From Colletes latitarsis (lineage: Eukaryota > Arthropoda > Insecta > Hymenoptera > Colletidae): DNA of 64,000 nt. Position 1 is the stretch's first letter; every line of letters begins with the position of its first letter. Below, piece after piece: positions 26,346 to 40,480 of the stretch. The stretch is from the NCBI RefSeq assembly GCF_051014445.1, contig NW_027488370.1:868001-932000 (forward strand). The letters are read 5' to 3'. Below the pieces are notes generated by a model, which saw only the letters and a list, made by a program, of their open reading frames with translations, was not told where the DNA came from and made no database searches. The position numbers and the translations under genes are program-made.

Positions 26346-29300
26346 CTTTCTCGTTTTTCGCATACTTGTTGGACAGATCCTGGCCTTTTTCTGCTTTGGA
26401 TCCCGTAGTAATGTGGTTCCACACCGAAACAGTCAGTTAAACCTGGTTGCGATTAATATTTTAGAGGATAACGCCGGTTATGTTTCGGATAGGTCTGGCA
26501 TTTGTCCTCATCTGGCTCGTACTTTCGCGTTTTTCGCATACTTGTTGGCCAGATCCTGGCCTTTTCTGCTGTGGATCCCGTAGTAATGAGAGTCCACACC
26601 GAAACAGTCAATTAAACTGGTTGCGATTAATATATTAGAGGATAACGCCGGTTTTGTCTCGGTTAGGTCTGGCATTTGTCCTCATCTGGCTCGTACTTTC
26701 TCGATTTTCGCATACTTGTTGGACAGATCCTGGCCTTTTTCTGCTGTGGATCCCGTAGTAATGAGAGTCCACACCGAAGCAGTCAATTAAACTGATTGCG
26801 ATTAATATTTTAGAGGATAACGCCGGTTATGTCTCGAATAGGTCTGGTATTTGCCCTCATCTGGCACGTACTTTCGCATTATTCGCATACTTGTTGGCTA
26901 GATCCTGGCCTTTTTCTGGCTTGGGTCCCGTAGTAATGTGGTTCCACACCGAAACAGTCAATTAAACCTGGTTGCGATTAATATTTTAGAGGATAACGCC
27001 GTTTGTGTCTCGGGTAGGTCTGGGATTTGTCCTCATCTGGCTCGTACTTTCGCGTTTTTCGCATACTTGTTGGCCAGATCCTGGCCTTTTTCTGCTTTGG
27101 ATCACGTAGTAACGCGGTACCACACCGAAACAGTCAATTAAACCTGGCTGCGATTACTATTTTAGAGGATAACGTCGGTTATGTCTGGGTTTGGTTTGGT
27201 ATTTGCAATCATCTGGCTCATACTTTCGCGTTATTCGCATACTTGTTGGCCAGATCCTGGGTTTTTTCTGTTTCCGGTCCCGTAGTAATGAGGTTCCACA
27301 CCGAAACAGTCAATTAAACTGGTTGCGATTAATATTTTAGAGAATAACGCCGGCTACGTCTTGGGTAGGTCTGGCATTTGTCCTCATCTGGCTCGTACTT
27401 TCGCGTTTTTCGCATACTTGTTGGCCAGATCCTGGCCTTTTCTGCTGTGGATCCCGTAGTAATGAGAGTCCACACCGAAACAGTCAATTAAACTGGTTGC
27501 GATTAATATATTAGAGGATAACGCCGGTTGTGTCTCGGTTAGGTCTGGCATTTGTCCTCATCTGGCTCGTACTTTCTCGTTTTTCGCATACTTGTTGGCC
27601 AGATCCTGGCCTTTTTCTGGTTTGGATCCCGTAGTAACGCGGTACCACGCCGAAACAGTCAATTAAACCTGGTTCGGATTAATATTTTAGAGGATAACGC
27701 CGGTTATGTCTCGGTTAGGTCTGGGATTTGTCCTCATCTGGCTCGTACTTTCGCGTTTTTCGCATACTTGTTGGACAGATCCTGGCCTTTTTCTGCTGTG
27801 GATCCCGTAGTAATGAGAGTCCACACTGAAGCAGTCAATTAAACTGATTGCGATTAATATTTTAGAGGATAACGCCGGTTATGTCTCGGATCGGTCTGGT
27901 ATTTGCCCTCATCTGGCACGTACTTTCGCATTATTCGCATACTTGTTGGCTAGATCCTGGCCTTTTTCTGGCTTGGGTCCCGTAGTAATGTGGTTCCACA
28001 CCGAAGCAGTCAATTAAACCTGGTTGCGATTAATATTTTAGAGGATAACGCCGGTTGTGTCTCGGGTAGGTCTGGGATTTGTCCTCATCTGGCTCGTACT
28101 TTCGCGTTTTTCGCATACTTGTTGGCCAGATCCTGGCCTTTTTCTGCTTTGGATCACGTAGTAACGCGGTACCACACCGAAACAGTCAATTAAACCTGGC
28201 TGCGATTACTATTTTAGAGGATAACGTCGGTTATGTCTGGGTTTGGTTTGGTATTTGCAATCATCTGGCTCATACTTTTGCGTTATTCGCATACTTGTTG
28301 GCCAGATCCTGGGTTTTTTCTGCTTCCGGTCCCGTAGTAATGAGGTTCGACACCGAAACAGTCAATTAAACTGGTTGCGATTAATATTTTAGAGAATAAC
28401 GCCGGCTACGTCTTGGGTAGGTCTGGCATTTGTCCTCATCTGGCTCGTACTTTCGCGTTTTTCGCATACTTGTTGGCCAGATCCTGGCCCTTCTCTGGAT
28501 AAAATCAGGTAGTAATGTGGTACCACACTGAAACAGTCAATAGAAGCTGGTTTCGCTTTGTATTTTAGAGGATAACGCTGGTTATGCCTGGGTTAGTTCT
28601 GGTATTTGCAATCATCTGGCTCATACTTTCGCGTTTTTCGCATACTTGTTGGACAGATCCTGGCCTTTTTCTGCTTTGGATCCCGTAGTAATGTGGTTCC
28701 ACACCGAAACAGTCAATTAAACCTGGTTGCGATTAATATTTTAGAGGATAACGCCGGTTATGTTTCGGATAGGTCTGGCATTTGTCCTCATCTGGCTCGT
28801 ACTTTCGCGTTTTTCGCATACTTGTTGGCCAGATCCTGGCCTTTTCTGCTGTGGATCCCGTAGTAATGAGAGTCCACACCGAAACAGTCAATTAAACTGG
28901 CTGCGATTAATATATTAGAGGATAACGCCGGTTGTGTCTCGGTTAGGTCTGGCATTTGTCCTCATCTGGCTCGTACTTTCTCGTTTTTCGCATACTTGTT
29001 GGCCAGATCCTGGCCTTTTTCTGGTTTGGATCCCGTAGTAACGCGGTACCACGCCGAAACAGTCAATTAAACCTGGTTCGGATTAATATTTTAGAGGATA
29101 ACGCCGGTTATGTCTCGGTTAGGTCTGGGATTTGTCCTCATCTGGCTCGTACTTTCGCGTTTTTCGCATACTTGTTGGACAGATCCTGGCCTTTTTCTGC
29201 TGTGGATCCCGTAGTAATGAGAGTCCACACCGAAGCAGTCAATTAAACTGATTGCGATTAATATTTTAGAGGATAACGCCGGTTATGTCTCGGATAGGTC

Positions 29301-31848
29301 TGGCATTTGTCCTCATCTGGCTCGTACTTTTGCGTTTTTCGCATACTTGTTGGCCAGATCCTGGCCTTTTTCTGGTTTGGATCCCGTAGTAACGCGGTAC
29401 CACACCGAAACAGTCAATTAAACCTGGTTGCGATTAATATTTTAGAGGATAACGCCGGTTATGTCTCGGGTAGGTCTGGGATTTGTCCTCATCTGGCTCG
29501 TACTTTCGGGTTTCTCGCATACTTGTTGGCCAGATCCTGGCCTTTTTCTGGTTTGGATCCCGTAGTAATGTGGTTCCACACCGAAACAGTCAATTAAACC
29601 TGGTTGCGATTAATATTTTAGAGGATAACGCCGGTTATGTCTGGGTTAGGTCTGGTATTTGCCCTCATCTGGCACGTACTTTCGCATTATTCGCATACTT
29701 GTTGGTTAGATCCTGGCCTTTTTCTGGCTTGGGTCCCGTAGTAATGTGGTTCCACACCGAAGCAGTCAATTAAACTGGTTGCGATTAATATTTTAGAGGA
29801 TAACGCCGGTTATGTCTCGGATAGGTCTGGCATTTGTCCTCATCTGGCTCGTACTTTCGCGTTTTTCGCATACTTGTTGGCCAGATCCTGGCCTTTTTCT
29901 GGTTTGGATCCCGTAGTAACGCGGTACCACACCGAAACAGTCAATTAAACCTGGTTGCGATTAATATTTTAGAGGATAACGCCGGTTATGTCTGGGTTAG
30001 GTCTGGTATTTGCCCTCATCTGGCACGTACTTTCGCATTATTCGCACACTTGTTGGCTAGATCCTGGCCTTTTTCTGGTTTGGATCACGTAGTAACGCGG
30101 TACCACGCCGAAACAGTCAATTAAACCTGGCTGCGATTACTATTTTAGAGGATAACGTCGGTTATGTCTGGGTTTGGTTTGGTATTTGCAATCATCTGGC
30201 TCATACTTTCGCGTTATTCGCATACTTGTTGGCCAGATCCTGGGTTTTTTCTGTTTCCGGTCCCGTAGTAATGAGGTTCCACACCGAAACAGTCAATTAA
30301 ACTGGTTGCGATTAATATTTTAGAGAATAACGCCGGCTACGTCTTGGGTAAGTCTGGCATTTGTCCTCATCTGGCTCGTACTTTCGCGTTTTTCGCATAC
30401 TTGTTGGCCAGATCCTGGCCCTTCTCTGGTTTGGATCAGGTAGTAATGTGGTACCACACTGAAACAGTCAATAGAAGCTGGTTTCGCTTTGTATTTTAGA
30501 GGATAACGCTGGTTATGCCTGGGTTAGTTCTGGTATTTGCAATCATCTGGCTCATACTTTCGCTTTTTTCGCATACTTGTTGGACAGATCCTGGCCTTTT
30601 TCTGCTTTGGATCCCGTAGTAATGTGGTTCCACACCGAAACAGTCAATTAAACCTGGTTGCGATTAATATTTTAGAGGATAACGCCGGTTATGTTTCGGA
30701 TAGGTCTGGCATTTGTCCTCATCTGGCTCGTACTTTCGCGTTTTTCGCATACTTGTTGGCCAGATCCTGGCCTTTTCTGCTATGGATCCCGTAGTAATGA
30801 GAGTCCACACCGAAACAGTCAATTAAACTGGTTGCGATTAATATATTAGAGGATAACGCCGGTTGTGTCTCGGTTAGGTCTGGCATTTGTCCTCATCTGG
30901 CTCGTACTTTCTCGTTTTTCGCATACTTGTTGGCCAGATCCTGGCCTTTTTCTGGTTTGGATCCCGTAGTAACGCGGTACCACGCCGAAACAGTCAATTA
31001 AACCTGGTTCGGATTAATATTTTAGAGGATAACGCCGGTTATGTCTCGGTTAGGTCTGGGATTTGTCCTCATCTGGCTCGTACTTTCGCGTTTTTCGCAT
31101 ACTTGTTGGACAGATCCTGGCCTTTTTCTGCTGTGGATCCCGTAGTAATGAGAGTCCACACCGAAGCAGTCAATTAAACTGATTGCGATTAATATTTTAG
31201 AGGATAACGCCGGTTATGTCTCGGATAGGTCTGGCATTTGTCCTCATCTGGCTCGTACTTTTGCGTTTTTCGCATACTTGTTGGCCAGATCCTGGCCTTT
31301 TTCTGGTTTGGATCCCGTAGTAACGCGGTACCACACCGAAACAGTCAATTAAACCTGGTTGCGATTAATATTTTAGAGGATAACGCCGGTTATGTCTGGG
31401 TTAGGTCTGGTATTTGCCCTCATCTGGCACGTTCTTTCGCATTATTCGCATACTTGTTGGCTAGATCCTGGCCTTTTTCTGGCTTGGGTCCCGTAGTAAT
31501 GTGGTTCCACACCGAAGCAGTCAATTAAACTGGTTGCGATTAATATTTTAGAGGATAACGCCGGTTATGTCTCGGATAGGTCTGGCATTTGTCCTCATCT
31601 GGCTCGTACTTTCGCGTTTTTCGCATACTTGTTGGCCAGATCCTGGCCTTTTTCTGGTTTGGATCCCGTAGTAACGCGGTACCACACCGAAACAGTCAAT
31701 TAAACCTGGTTGCGATTAATATTTTAGAGGATAACGCCGGTTATGTCTGGGTTAGGTCTGGTATTTGCCCTCATCTGGCACGTACTTTCGCATTATTCGC
31801 ATACTTGTTGGCTAGATCCTGGCCTTTTTCTGGTTTGGATCCCGTAGT
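25883..31848 (+). repeat. 5,966-bp higher-order unit (34 monomers), copy A
   Basis: Every landmark I checked has a partner exactly 5,966 bp downstream: GCCGTTTGTGTCTC (27,000 and 32,966), CTGCTATGGATCC (30,778 and 36,744), TTCGCACACTTG (30,042 and 36,008). Only about eight small differences were noticed by eye, for example CGGTGATG (A) against CGGTTATG (B) near 26,127, CGATTTTCG against CGTTTTTCG near 26,703, CTGCTTCCGG against CTGTTTCCGG near 28,320, and a six-base cluster at 28,499-28,504. The left edge is set where the GGCTTGGGTCCCG / GGTTTGGATCCCG types differ. Confidence 0.92.
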
Positions 31849-31876
31849 AACGCGGTTCCACACCGAAACAGTCAAT
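28197..31876 (+). repeat. Nested 11-monomer duplication (1,931 bp)
   Basis: 28,197-30,121 matches 30,127-31,876. The offset is 1,931 bp at the left (28,606 to 30,537) and 1,755 bp at the right (29,834 to 31,589), because the first half has one extra monomer at about 29,483-29,658. The same nesting is present in copy B, so it predates the 5,966-bp duplication. Confidence 0.82.
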
Positions 31877-34800
31877 TAAACCTGGTTGCGATTAATATTT
31901 TAGAGGATAACGCCGGTTGTGTCTCGGGTAGGTCTGGGATTTGTCCTCATCTGGCTCGTACTTTCGCGTTTTTCGCATACTTGTTGGCCAGATCCTGGCC
32001 TTTTTCTGCTTTGGATCACGTAGTAACGCGGTACCACACCGAAACAGTCAATTAAACCTGGCTGCGATTACTATTTTAGAGGATAACGTCGGTTATGTCT
32101 GGGTTAGTTCTGGTATTTGCAATCATCTGGCTCATACTTTCGCGTTTTTCGCATACTTGTTGGCCAGATCCTGGGTTTTTTCTGTTTTGGGTCCCGTAGT
32201 AATGAGGTTCCACACCGAAACAGTCAATTAAACTGGTTGCGATTAATATATTAGAGGATAACGCCGGTTTTGTCTCGGTTAGGTCTGGCATTTGTCCTCA
32301 TCTGGCTCGTACTTTCTCGTTTTTCGCATACTTGTTGGACAGATCCTGGCCTTTTTCTGCTTTGGATCCCGTAGTAATGTGGTTCCACACCGAAACAGTC
32401 AGTTAAACCTGGTTGCGATTAATATTTTAGAGGATAACGCCGGTTACGTTTCGGATAGGTCTGGCATTTGTCCTCATCTGGCTCGTACTTTCGCGTTTTT
32501 CGCATACTTGTTGGCCAGATCCTGGCCTTTTCTGCTGTGGATCCCGTAGTAATGAGAGTCCACACCGAAACAGTCAATTAAACTGGTTGCGATTAATATA
32601 TTAGAGGATAACGCCGGTTTTGTCTCGGTTAGGTCTGGCATTTGTCCTCATCTGGCTCGTACTTTCTCGTTTTTCGCATACTTGTTGGACAGATCCTGGC
32701 CTTTTTCTGCTGTGGATCCCGTAGTAATGAGAGTCCACACCGAAGCAGTCAATTAAACTGATTGCGATTAATATTTTAGAGGATAACGCCGGTTATGTCT
32801 CGAATAGGTCTGGTATTTGCCCTCATCTGGCACGTACTTTCGCATTATTCGCATACTTGTTGGCTAGATCCTGGCCTTTTTCTGGCTTGGGTCCCGTAGT
32901 AATGTGGTTCCACACCGAAACAGTCAATTAAACCTGGTTGCGATTAATATTTTAGAGGATAACGCCGTTTGTGTCTCGGGTAGGTCTGGGATTTGTCCTC
33001 ATCTGGCTCGTACTTTCGCGTTTTTCGCATACTTGTTGGCCAGATCCTGGCCTTTTTCTGCTTTGGATCACGTAGTAACGCGGTACCACACCGAAACAGT
33101 CAATTAAACCTGGCTGCGATTACTATTTTAGAGGATAACGTCGGTTATGTCTGGGTTTGGTTTGGTATTTGCAATCATCTGGCTCATACTTTCGCGTTAT
33201 TCGCATACTTGTTGGCCAGATCCTGGGTTTTTTCTGTTTCCGGTCCCGTAGTAATGAGGTTCCACACCGAAACAGTCAATTAAACTGGTTGCGATTAATA
33301 TTTTAGAGAATAACGCCGGCTACGTCTTGGGTAGGTCTGGCATTTGTCCTCATCTGGCTCGTACTTTCGCGTTTTTCGCATACTTGTTGGCCAGATCCTG
33401 GCCTTTTCTGCTGTGGATCCCGTAGTAATGAGAGTCCACACCGAAACAGTCAATTAAACTGGTTGCGATTAATATATTAGAGGATAACGCCGGTTGTGTC
33501 TCGGTTAGGTCTGGCATTTGTCCTCATCTGGCTCGTACTTTCTCGTTTTTCGCATACTTGTTGGCCAGATCCTGGCCTTTTTCTGGTTTGGATCCCGTAG
33601 TAACGCGGTACCACGCCGAAACAGTCAATTAAACCTGGTTCGGATTAATATTTTAGAGGATAACGCCGGTTATGTCTCGGTTAGGTCTGGGATTTGTCCT
33701 CATCTGGCTCGTACTTTCGCGTTTTTCGCATACTTGTTGGACAGATCCTGGCCTTTTTCTGCTGTGGATCCCGTAGTAATGAGAGTCCACACTGAAGCAG
33801 TCAATTAAACTGATTGCGATTAATATTTTAGAGGATAACGCCGGTTATGTCTCGGATCGGTCTGGTATTTGCCCTCATCTGGCACGTACTTTCGCATTAT
33901 TCGCATACTTGTTGGCTAGATCCTGGCCTTTTTCTGGCTTGGGTCCCGTAGTAATGTGGTTCCACACCGAAACAGTCAATTAAACCTGGTTGCGATTAAT
34001 ATTTTAGAGGATAACGCCGGTTGTGTCTCGGGTAGGTCTGGGATTTGTCCTCATCTGGCTCGTACTTTCGCGTTTTTCGCATACTTGTTGGCCAGATCCT
34101 GGCCTTTTTCTGCTTTGGATCACGTAGTAACGCGGTACCACACCGAAACAGTCAATTAAACCTGGCTGCGATTACTATTTTAGAGGATAACGTCGGTTAT
34201 GTCTGGGTTTGGTTTGGTATTTGCAATCATCTGGCTCATACTTTTGCGTTATTCGCATACTTGTTGGCCAGATCCTGGGTTTTTTCTGTTTCCGGTCCCG
34301 TAGTAATGAGGTTCGACACCGAAACAGTCAATTAAACTGGTTGCGATTAATATTTTAGAGAATAACGCCGGCTACGTCTTGGGTAGGTCTGGCATTTGTC
34401 CTCATCTGGCTCGTACTTTCGCGTTTTTCGCATACTTGTTGGCCAGATCCTGGCCCTTCTCTGGTTTGGATCAGGTAGTAATGTGGTACCACACTGAAAC
34501 AGTCAATAGAAGCTGGTTTCGCTTTGTATTTTAGAGGATAACGCTGGTTATGCCTGGGTTAGTTCTGGTATTTGCAATCATCTGGCTCATACTTTCGCGT
34601 TTTTCGCATACTTGTTGGACAGATCCTGGCCTTTTTCTGCTTTGGATCCCGTAGTAATGTGGTTCCACACCGAAACAGTCAATTAAACCTGGTTGCGATT
34701 AATATTTTAGAGGATAACGCCGGTTATGTTTCGGATAGGTCTGGCATTTGTCCTCATCTGGCTCGTACTTTCGCGTTTTTCGCATACTTGTTGGCCAGAT

Positions 34801-37800
34801 CCTGGCCTTTTCTGCTGTGGATCCCGTAGTAATGAGAGTCCACACCGAAACAGTCAATTAAACTGGTTGCGATTAATATATTAGAGGATAACGCCGGTTG
34901 TGTCTCGGTTAGGTCTGGCATTTGTCCTCATCTGGCTCGTACTTTCTCGTTTTTCGCATACTTGTTGGCCAGATCCTGGCCTTTTTCTGGTTTGGATCCC
35001 GTAGTAACGCGGTACCACGCCGAAACAGTCAATTAAACCTGGTTCGGATTAATATTTTAGAGGATAACGCCGGTTATGTCTCGGTTAGGTCTGGGATTTG
35101 TCCTCATCTGGCTCGTACTTTCGCGTTTTTCGCATACTTGTTGGACAGATCCTGGCCTTTTTCTGCTGTGGATCCCGTAGTAATGAGAGTCCACACCGAA
35201 GCAGTCAATTAAACTGATTGCGATTAATATTTTAGAGGATAACGCCGGTTATGTCTCGGATAGGTCTGGCATTTGTCCTCATCTGGCTCGTACTTTTGCG
35301 TTTTTCGCATACTTGTTGGCCAGATCCTGGCCTTTTTCTGGTTTGGATCCCGTAGTAACGCGGTACCACACCGAAACAGTCAATTAAACCTGGTTGCGAT
35401 TAATATTTTAGAGGATAACGCCGGTTATGTCTCGGGTAGGTCTGGGATTTGTCCTCATCTGGCTCGTACTTTCGGGTTTCTCGCATACTTGTTGGCCAGA
35501 TCCTGGCCTTTTTCTGGTTTGGATCCCGTAGTAATGTGGTTCCACACCGAAACAGTCAATTAAACCTGGTTGCGATTAATATTTTAGAGGATAACGCCGG
35601 TTATGTCTGGGTTAGGTCTGGTATTTGCCCTCATCTGGCACGTACTTTCGCATTATTCGCATACTTGTTGGTTAGATCCTGGCCTTTTTCTGGCTTGGGT
35701 CCCGTAGTAATGTGGTTCCACACCGAAGCAGTCAATTAAACTGGTTGCGATTAATATTTTAGAGGATAACGCCGGTTATGTCTCGGATAGGTCTGGCATT
35801 TGTCCTCATCTGGCTCGTACTTTCGCGTTTTTCGCATACTTGTTGGCCAGATCCTGGCCTTTTTCTGGTTTGGATCCCGTAGTAACGCGGTACCACACCG
35901 AAACAGTCAATTAAACCTGGTTGCGATTAATATTTTAGAGGATAACGCCGGTTATGTCTGGGTTAGGTCTGGTATTTGCCCTCATCTGGCACGTACTTTC
36001 GCATTATTCGCACACTTGTTGGCTAGATCCTGGCCTTTTTCTGGTTTGGATCACGTAGTAACGCGGTACCACGCCGAAACAGTCAATTAAACCTGGCTGC
36101 GATTACTATTTTAGAGGATAACGTCGGTTATGTCTGGGTTTGGTTTGGTATTTGCAATCATCTGGCTCATACTTTCGCGTTATTCGCATACTTGTTGGCC
36201 AGATCCTGGGTTTTTTCTGTTTCCGGTCCCGTAGTAATGAGGTTCCACACCGAAACAGTCAATTAAACTGGTTGCGATTAATATTTTAGAGAATAACGCC
36301 GGCTACGTCTTGGGTAAGTCTGGCATTTGTCCTCATCTGGCTCGTACTTTCGCGTTTTTCGCATACTTGTTGGCCAGATCCTGGCCCTTCTCTGGTTTGG
36401 ATCAGGTAGTAATGTGGTACCACACTGAAACAGTCAATAGAAGCTGGTTTCGCTTTGTATTTTAGAGGATAACGCTGGTTATGCCTGGGTTAGTTCTGGT
36501 ATTTGCAATCATCTGGCTCATACTTTCGCGTTTTTCGCATACTTGTTGGACAGATCCTGGCCTTTTTCTGCTTTGGATCCCGTAGTAATGTGGTTCCACA
36601 CCGAAACAGTCAATTAAACCTGGTTGCGATTAATATTTTAGAGGATAACGCCGGTTATGTTTCGGATAGGTCTGGCATTTGTCCTCATCTGGCTCGTACT
36701 TTCGCGTTTTTCGCATACTTGTTGGCCAGATCCTGGCCTTTTCTGCTATGGATCCCGTAGTAATGAGAGTCCACACCGAAACAGTCAATTAAACTGGTTG
36801 CGATTAATATATTAGAGGATAACGCCGGTTGTGTCTCGGTTAGGTCTGGCATTTGTCCTCATCTGGCTCGTACTTTCTCGTTTTTCGCATACTTGTTGGC
36901 CAGATCCTGGCCTTTTTCTGGTTTGGATCCCGTAGTAACGCGGTACCACGCCGAAACAGTCAATTAAACCTGGTTCGGATTAATATTTTAGAGGATAACG
37001 CCGGTTATGTCTCGGTTAGGTCTGGGATTTGTCCTCATCTGGCTCGTACTTTCGCGTTTTTCGCATACTTGTTGGACAGATCCTGGCCTTTTTCTGCTGT
37101 GGATCCCGTAGTAATGAGAGTCCACACCGAAGCAGTCAATTAAACTGATTGCGATTAATATTTTAGAGGATAACGCCGGTTATGTCTCGGATAGGTCTGG
37201 CATTTGTCCTCATCTGGCTCGTACTTTTGCGTTTTTCGCATACTTGTTGGCCAGATCCTGGCCTTTTTCTGGTTTGGATCCCGTAGTAACGCGGTACCAC
37301 ACCGAAACAGTCAATTAAACCTGGTTGCGATTAATATTTTAGAGGATAACGCCGGTTATGTCTGGGTTAGGTCTGGTATTTGCCCTCATCTGGCACGTTC
37401 TTTCGCATTATTCGCATACTTGTTGGCTAGATCCTGGCCTTTTTCTGGCTTGGGTCCCGTAGTAATGTGGTTCCACACCGAAGCAGTCAATTAAACTGGT
37501 TGCGATTAATATTTTAGAGGATAACGCCGGTTATGTCTCGGATAGGTCTGGCATTTGTCCTCATCTGGCTCGTACTTTCGCGTTTTTCGCATACTTGTTG
37601 GCCAGATCCTGGCCTTTTTCTGGTTTGGATCCCGTAGTAACGCGGTACCACACCGAAACAGTCAATTAAACCTGGTTGCGATTAATATTTTAGAGGATAA
37701 CGCCGGTTATGTCTGGGTTAGGTCTGGTATTTGCCCTCATCTGGCACGTACTTTCGCATTATTCGCATACTTGTTGGCTAGATCCTGGCCTTTTTCTGGT

Positions 37801-37814
37801 TTGGATCACGTAGT
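31849..37814 (+). repeat. 5,966-bp higher-order unit, copy B
   Basis: Near-identical tandem partner of copy A. A private change is CGGTTACGTTTCGG near 32,443, against CGGTTATG in A. It ends where the sequence changes to GGATCACGTAG and the cassette beginning at 37,855. Confidence 0.92.
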
Positions 37815-38544
37815 AACGCGGTACCACACCGAAACAGTCAATAAAACCAGGTTCGGATTAATATTTTAGAGGATAACGCCGGTTATGTCTCGGTTAGATC
37901 TGGGATTTGTCCTCATCTGGCTCGTACTTTCGCGTTTTTCGCATACTTGTTGGCCAGATCCTGGGCTTTTTCTGGGTTGGATCACGTAGTAATGTGGTAC
38001 CGCACTGTCAATAAAAGCTGGTTCCGATTAATAGTTTAGAGGATAACTCCGGTTATGTCTGGGTTAAGTCTGGTATTTGCCCTCATCTGGCTCGTACTTT
38101 CGCATTTTTCGCATTGTTGTTGGCCAGATCCTGGCCTTTTTCAGGTTTGGATCACGTAGTAACACGGTACCACACCGAAACAGTCAATTATACCTGGTTC
38201 GGATTAATATTTTAGAGGATAATGTCGGTTACGTCTCGGTTAGGTCTGGGATTTGTCCTCACATGGCTCGTACATTCGCGTTTTTCGCATACTTGTTGGC
38301 CAGATCCTGGGCTTTTTCTGGGCTGGATCACGTGGTAATGTGGTACCACACTGTCAATAAAATCTGGCTGCGATTAATATTTTAGAGGATAACGCCGGTT
38401 ATGTCTCGGTTAGGTCTGGCATTTGTCCTCATCTGGCTCGTACTTTCGCGTTTTTCGCATACTTGTTGGACAGATCCTGGCCTTTTCCTGCTTTGGATCC
38501 CGTAGTAATGCGAGTCCACGCCGAAACAGTCAATTAAACTGGTT
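37815..38544 (+). repeat. Cassette copy 4
   Basis: 37,855-38,471 matches window positions 1-617 closely (offset 37,854; marker CGATTAATAG at 38,025). It has short monomers with ACTGTCAATAAAA at 38,004 and 38,350. It sits directly against the right edge of the 5,966-bp repeat. Confidence 0.83.
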
Positions 38545-40480
38545 GCGATTAATATTTTAGAGGATAACGCCGGTTATGTCTGGGTTAGGTCTGGTATTTG
38601 CCCTCATCTGGCACGTACTTTCGCATTATTCGCATACTTGTTGGCTAGATCCTGGCCTTTTTCTGGCTTGGGTCCCGTAGTAATGTGGTTCCACACCGAA
38701 ACAGTCAATTAAACCTGGTTGCGATTAATATTTTAGAGGATAACGCCGGTTATGTCTCGGGTAGGTCTGGGATTTGTCCTCATCTGGCTCGTACTTTCGC
38801 GTTTTTCGCATACTTGTTGGCCAGATCCTGGCCTTTTTCTGGTTTGGATCCCGTAGTAACGCGGTACCACGCCGAAACAGTCAATTATACCTGGTTCGGA
38901 TTAATATTTTAGAGGATAATGTCGGTTACGTCTCGGTTAGGTCTGGGATTTGTCCTCACATGGCTCGTACATTCGCGTTTTTCGCATACTTGTTGGCCAG
39001 ATCCTGGGCTTTTTCTGGGTTGGATCACGTAGTAATGTGGTACCACACTGTCAATAAAATCTGGCTGCGATTAATATTTTAGAGGATAACGCCGGTTATG
39101 TCTCGGTTAGGTCTGGCATTTGTCCTCATCTGGCTCGTACTTTCGTGTATTTCGCATACTTGTTGGTCAGATCCTGGCCTTTTCTGCTGTGGATCCCGTA
39201 GTAATGAGCGTCCACACCGAAGCTGTCAATTAAACTGGTTGCGATTAATATTTTAGAGGATAACGCCGGTTATGTCTCGGATAGGTCTGGCATTTGTCCT
39301 CATCTGGCTCGTACTTTTGCGTTTTTCGCATACTTGTTGGCCAGATCCTGGCCTTTTTCTGGTTTGGATCCCGTAGTAACGCGGTACCACACCGAAACAG
39401 TCAATTAAACCTGGTTGCGATTAATATTTTAGAGAATAACGCCGGTTATGTCTCGGGTAGGTCTGGGATTTGTCCTCATCTGGCTCGTACTTTCGCGTTT
39501 TTCGCATACTTGTTGGCCAGATCCTGGCCTTTTTCTGCTTTGGATCACGTAGTAACGCGGTACCACACAGAAACAGTCAATTAAACCTGGCTGCGATTAC
39601 TATTTTAGAGGATAACGTCGGTTATGTCTGGGTTTGGTCTGGTATTTGCAATCATCTGGCTCATACTTTCGCGTTATTCGCATACTTGTTGGCCAGATCC
39701 TGGGTTTTTTCTGTTTCCGGTCCCGTAGTAATGAGGTTCCACACGGAAACAGTCAATTAAACTGGTTGCGATTAATATTTTAGAGAATAACGCCGGCTAC
39801 GTCTTGGGTAGGTCTGGGATTTGTCCTCATCTGGCTCGTACTTTCGCGTTTTTCGCATACTTGTTGGCCAGATCCTTGCTCTTCTCTGGTTTGGATCAGG
39901 TAGTAATGTGGTACCACACTGAAACAGTCAATAGAAGCTGGTTTCGCTTTGTATTTTAGAGGATAACGCTGGTTATGCCTGGGTTAGTTCTGGTATTTGC
40001 AATCATCTGGCTCATACTTTCGCGTTTTTCGCATACTTGTTGGCCAGATCCTGGGTTTTTTCTGTTTTGGGTCCCGTAGTAATGAGGTTCCACACCGAAA
40101 CAGTCAATTAAACTGGTTGCGATTAATATTTTAGAGAATAACGCCGGCTACGTCTCGGGTAGGTCTGGGATTTGTCCTCATCTGGCTCGTACTTTCGCGT
40201 TTTTCGCATACTTGTTGGCCAGATCCTGACCCTTCTCTGGTTTGGATCACGTAGTAATGTGGTACCACACTGAAACAGTCAATAGTAGCTGGTTTCGCTT
40301 TGTATTTTAGAGGATAACGCTGGCTATGCCTGGGTTAGTTCTGGTATTTGCAATCATCTGTCTCATACTTTCGCGGTTTTCGCATACTTGTTGGCCAGAT
40401 CCTCGCCTTTTCTGCTGTGGATCCCGTAGTAATGAGAGTCCACACCGAAACAGTCAATTAAACTGGTTGCGATTAATATA
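38545..40480 (+). repeat. Satellite block, first copy of 3,151-bp duplication
   Basis: Matches 41,696-43,980. The offset is 3,151 bp (18 monomers) and becomes 3,502 at the right end because the partner has gained a dimer. Shared rare marks include CAGATCCTTGCTCTTC (about 39,870 and 43,021) and CACACGGAAACAG. Confidence 0.83.
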
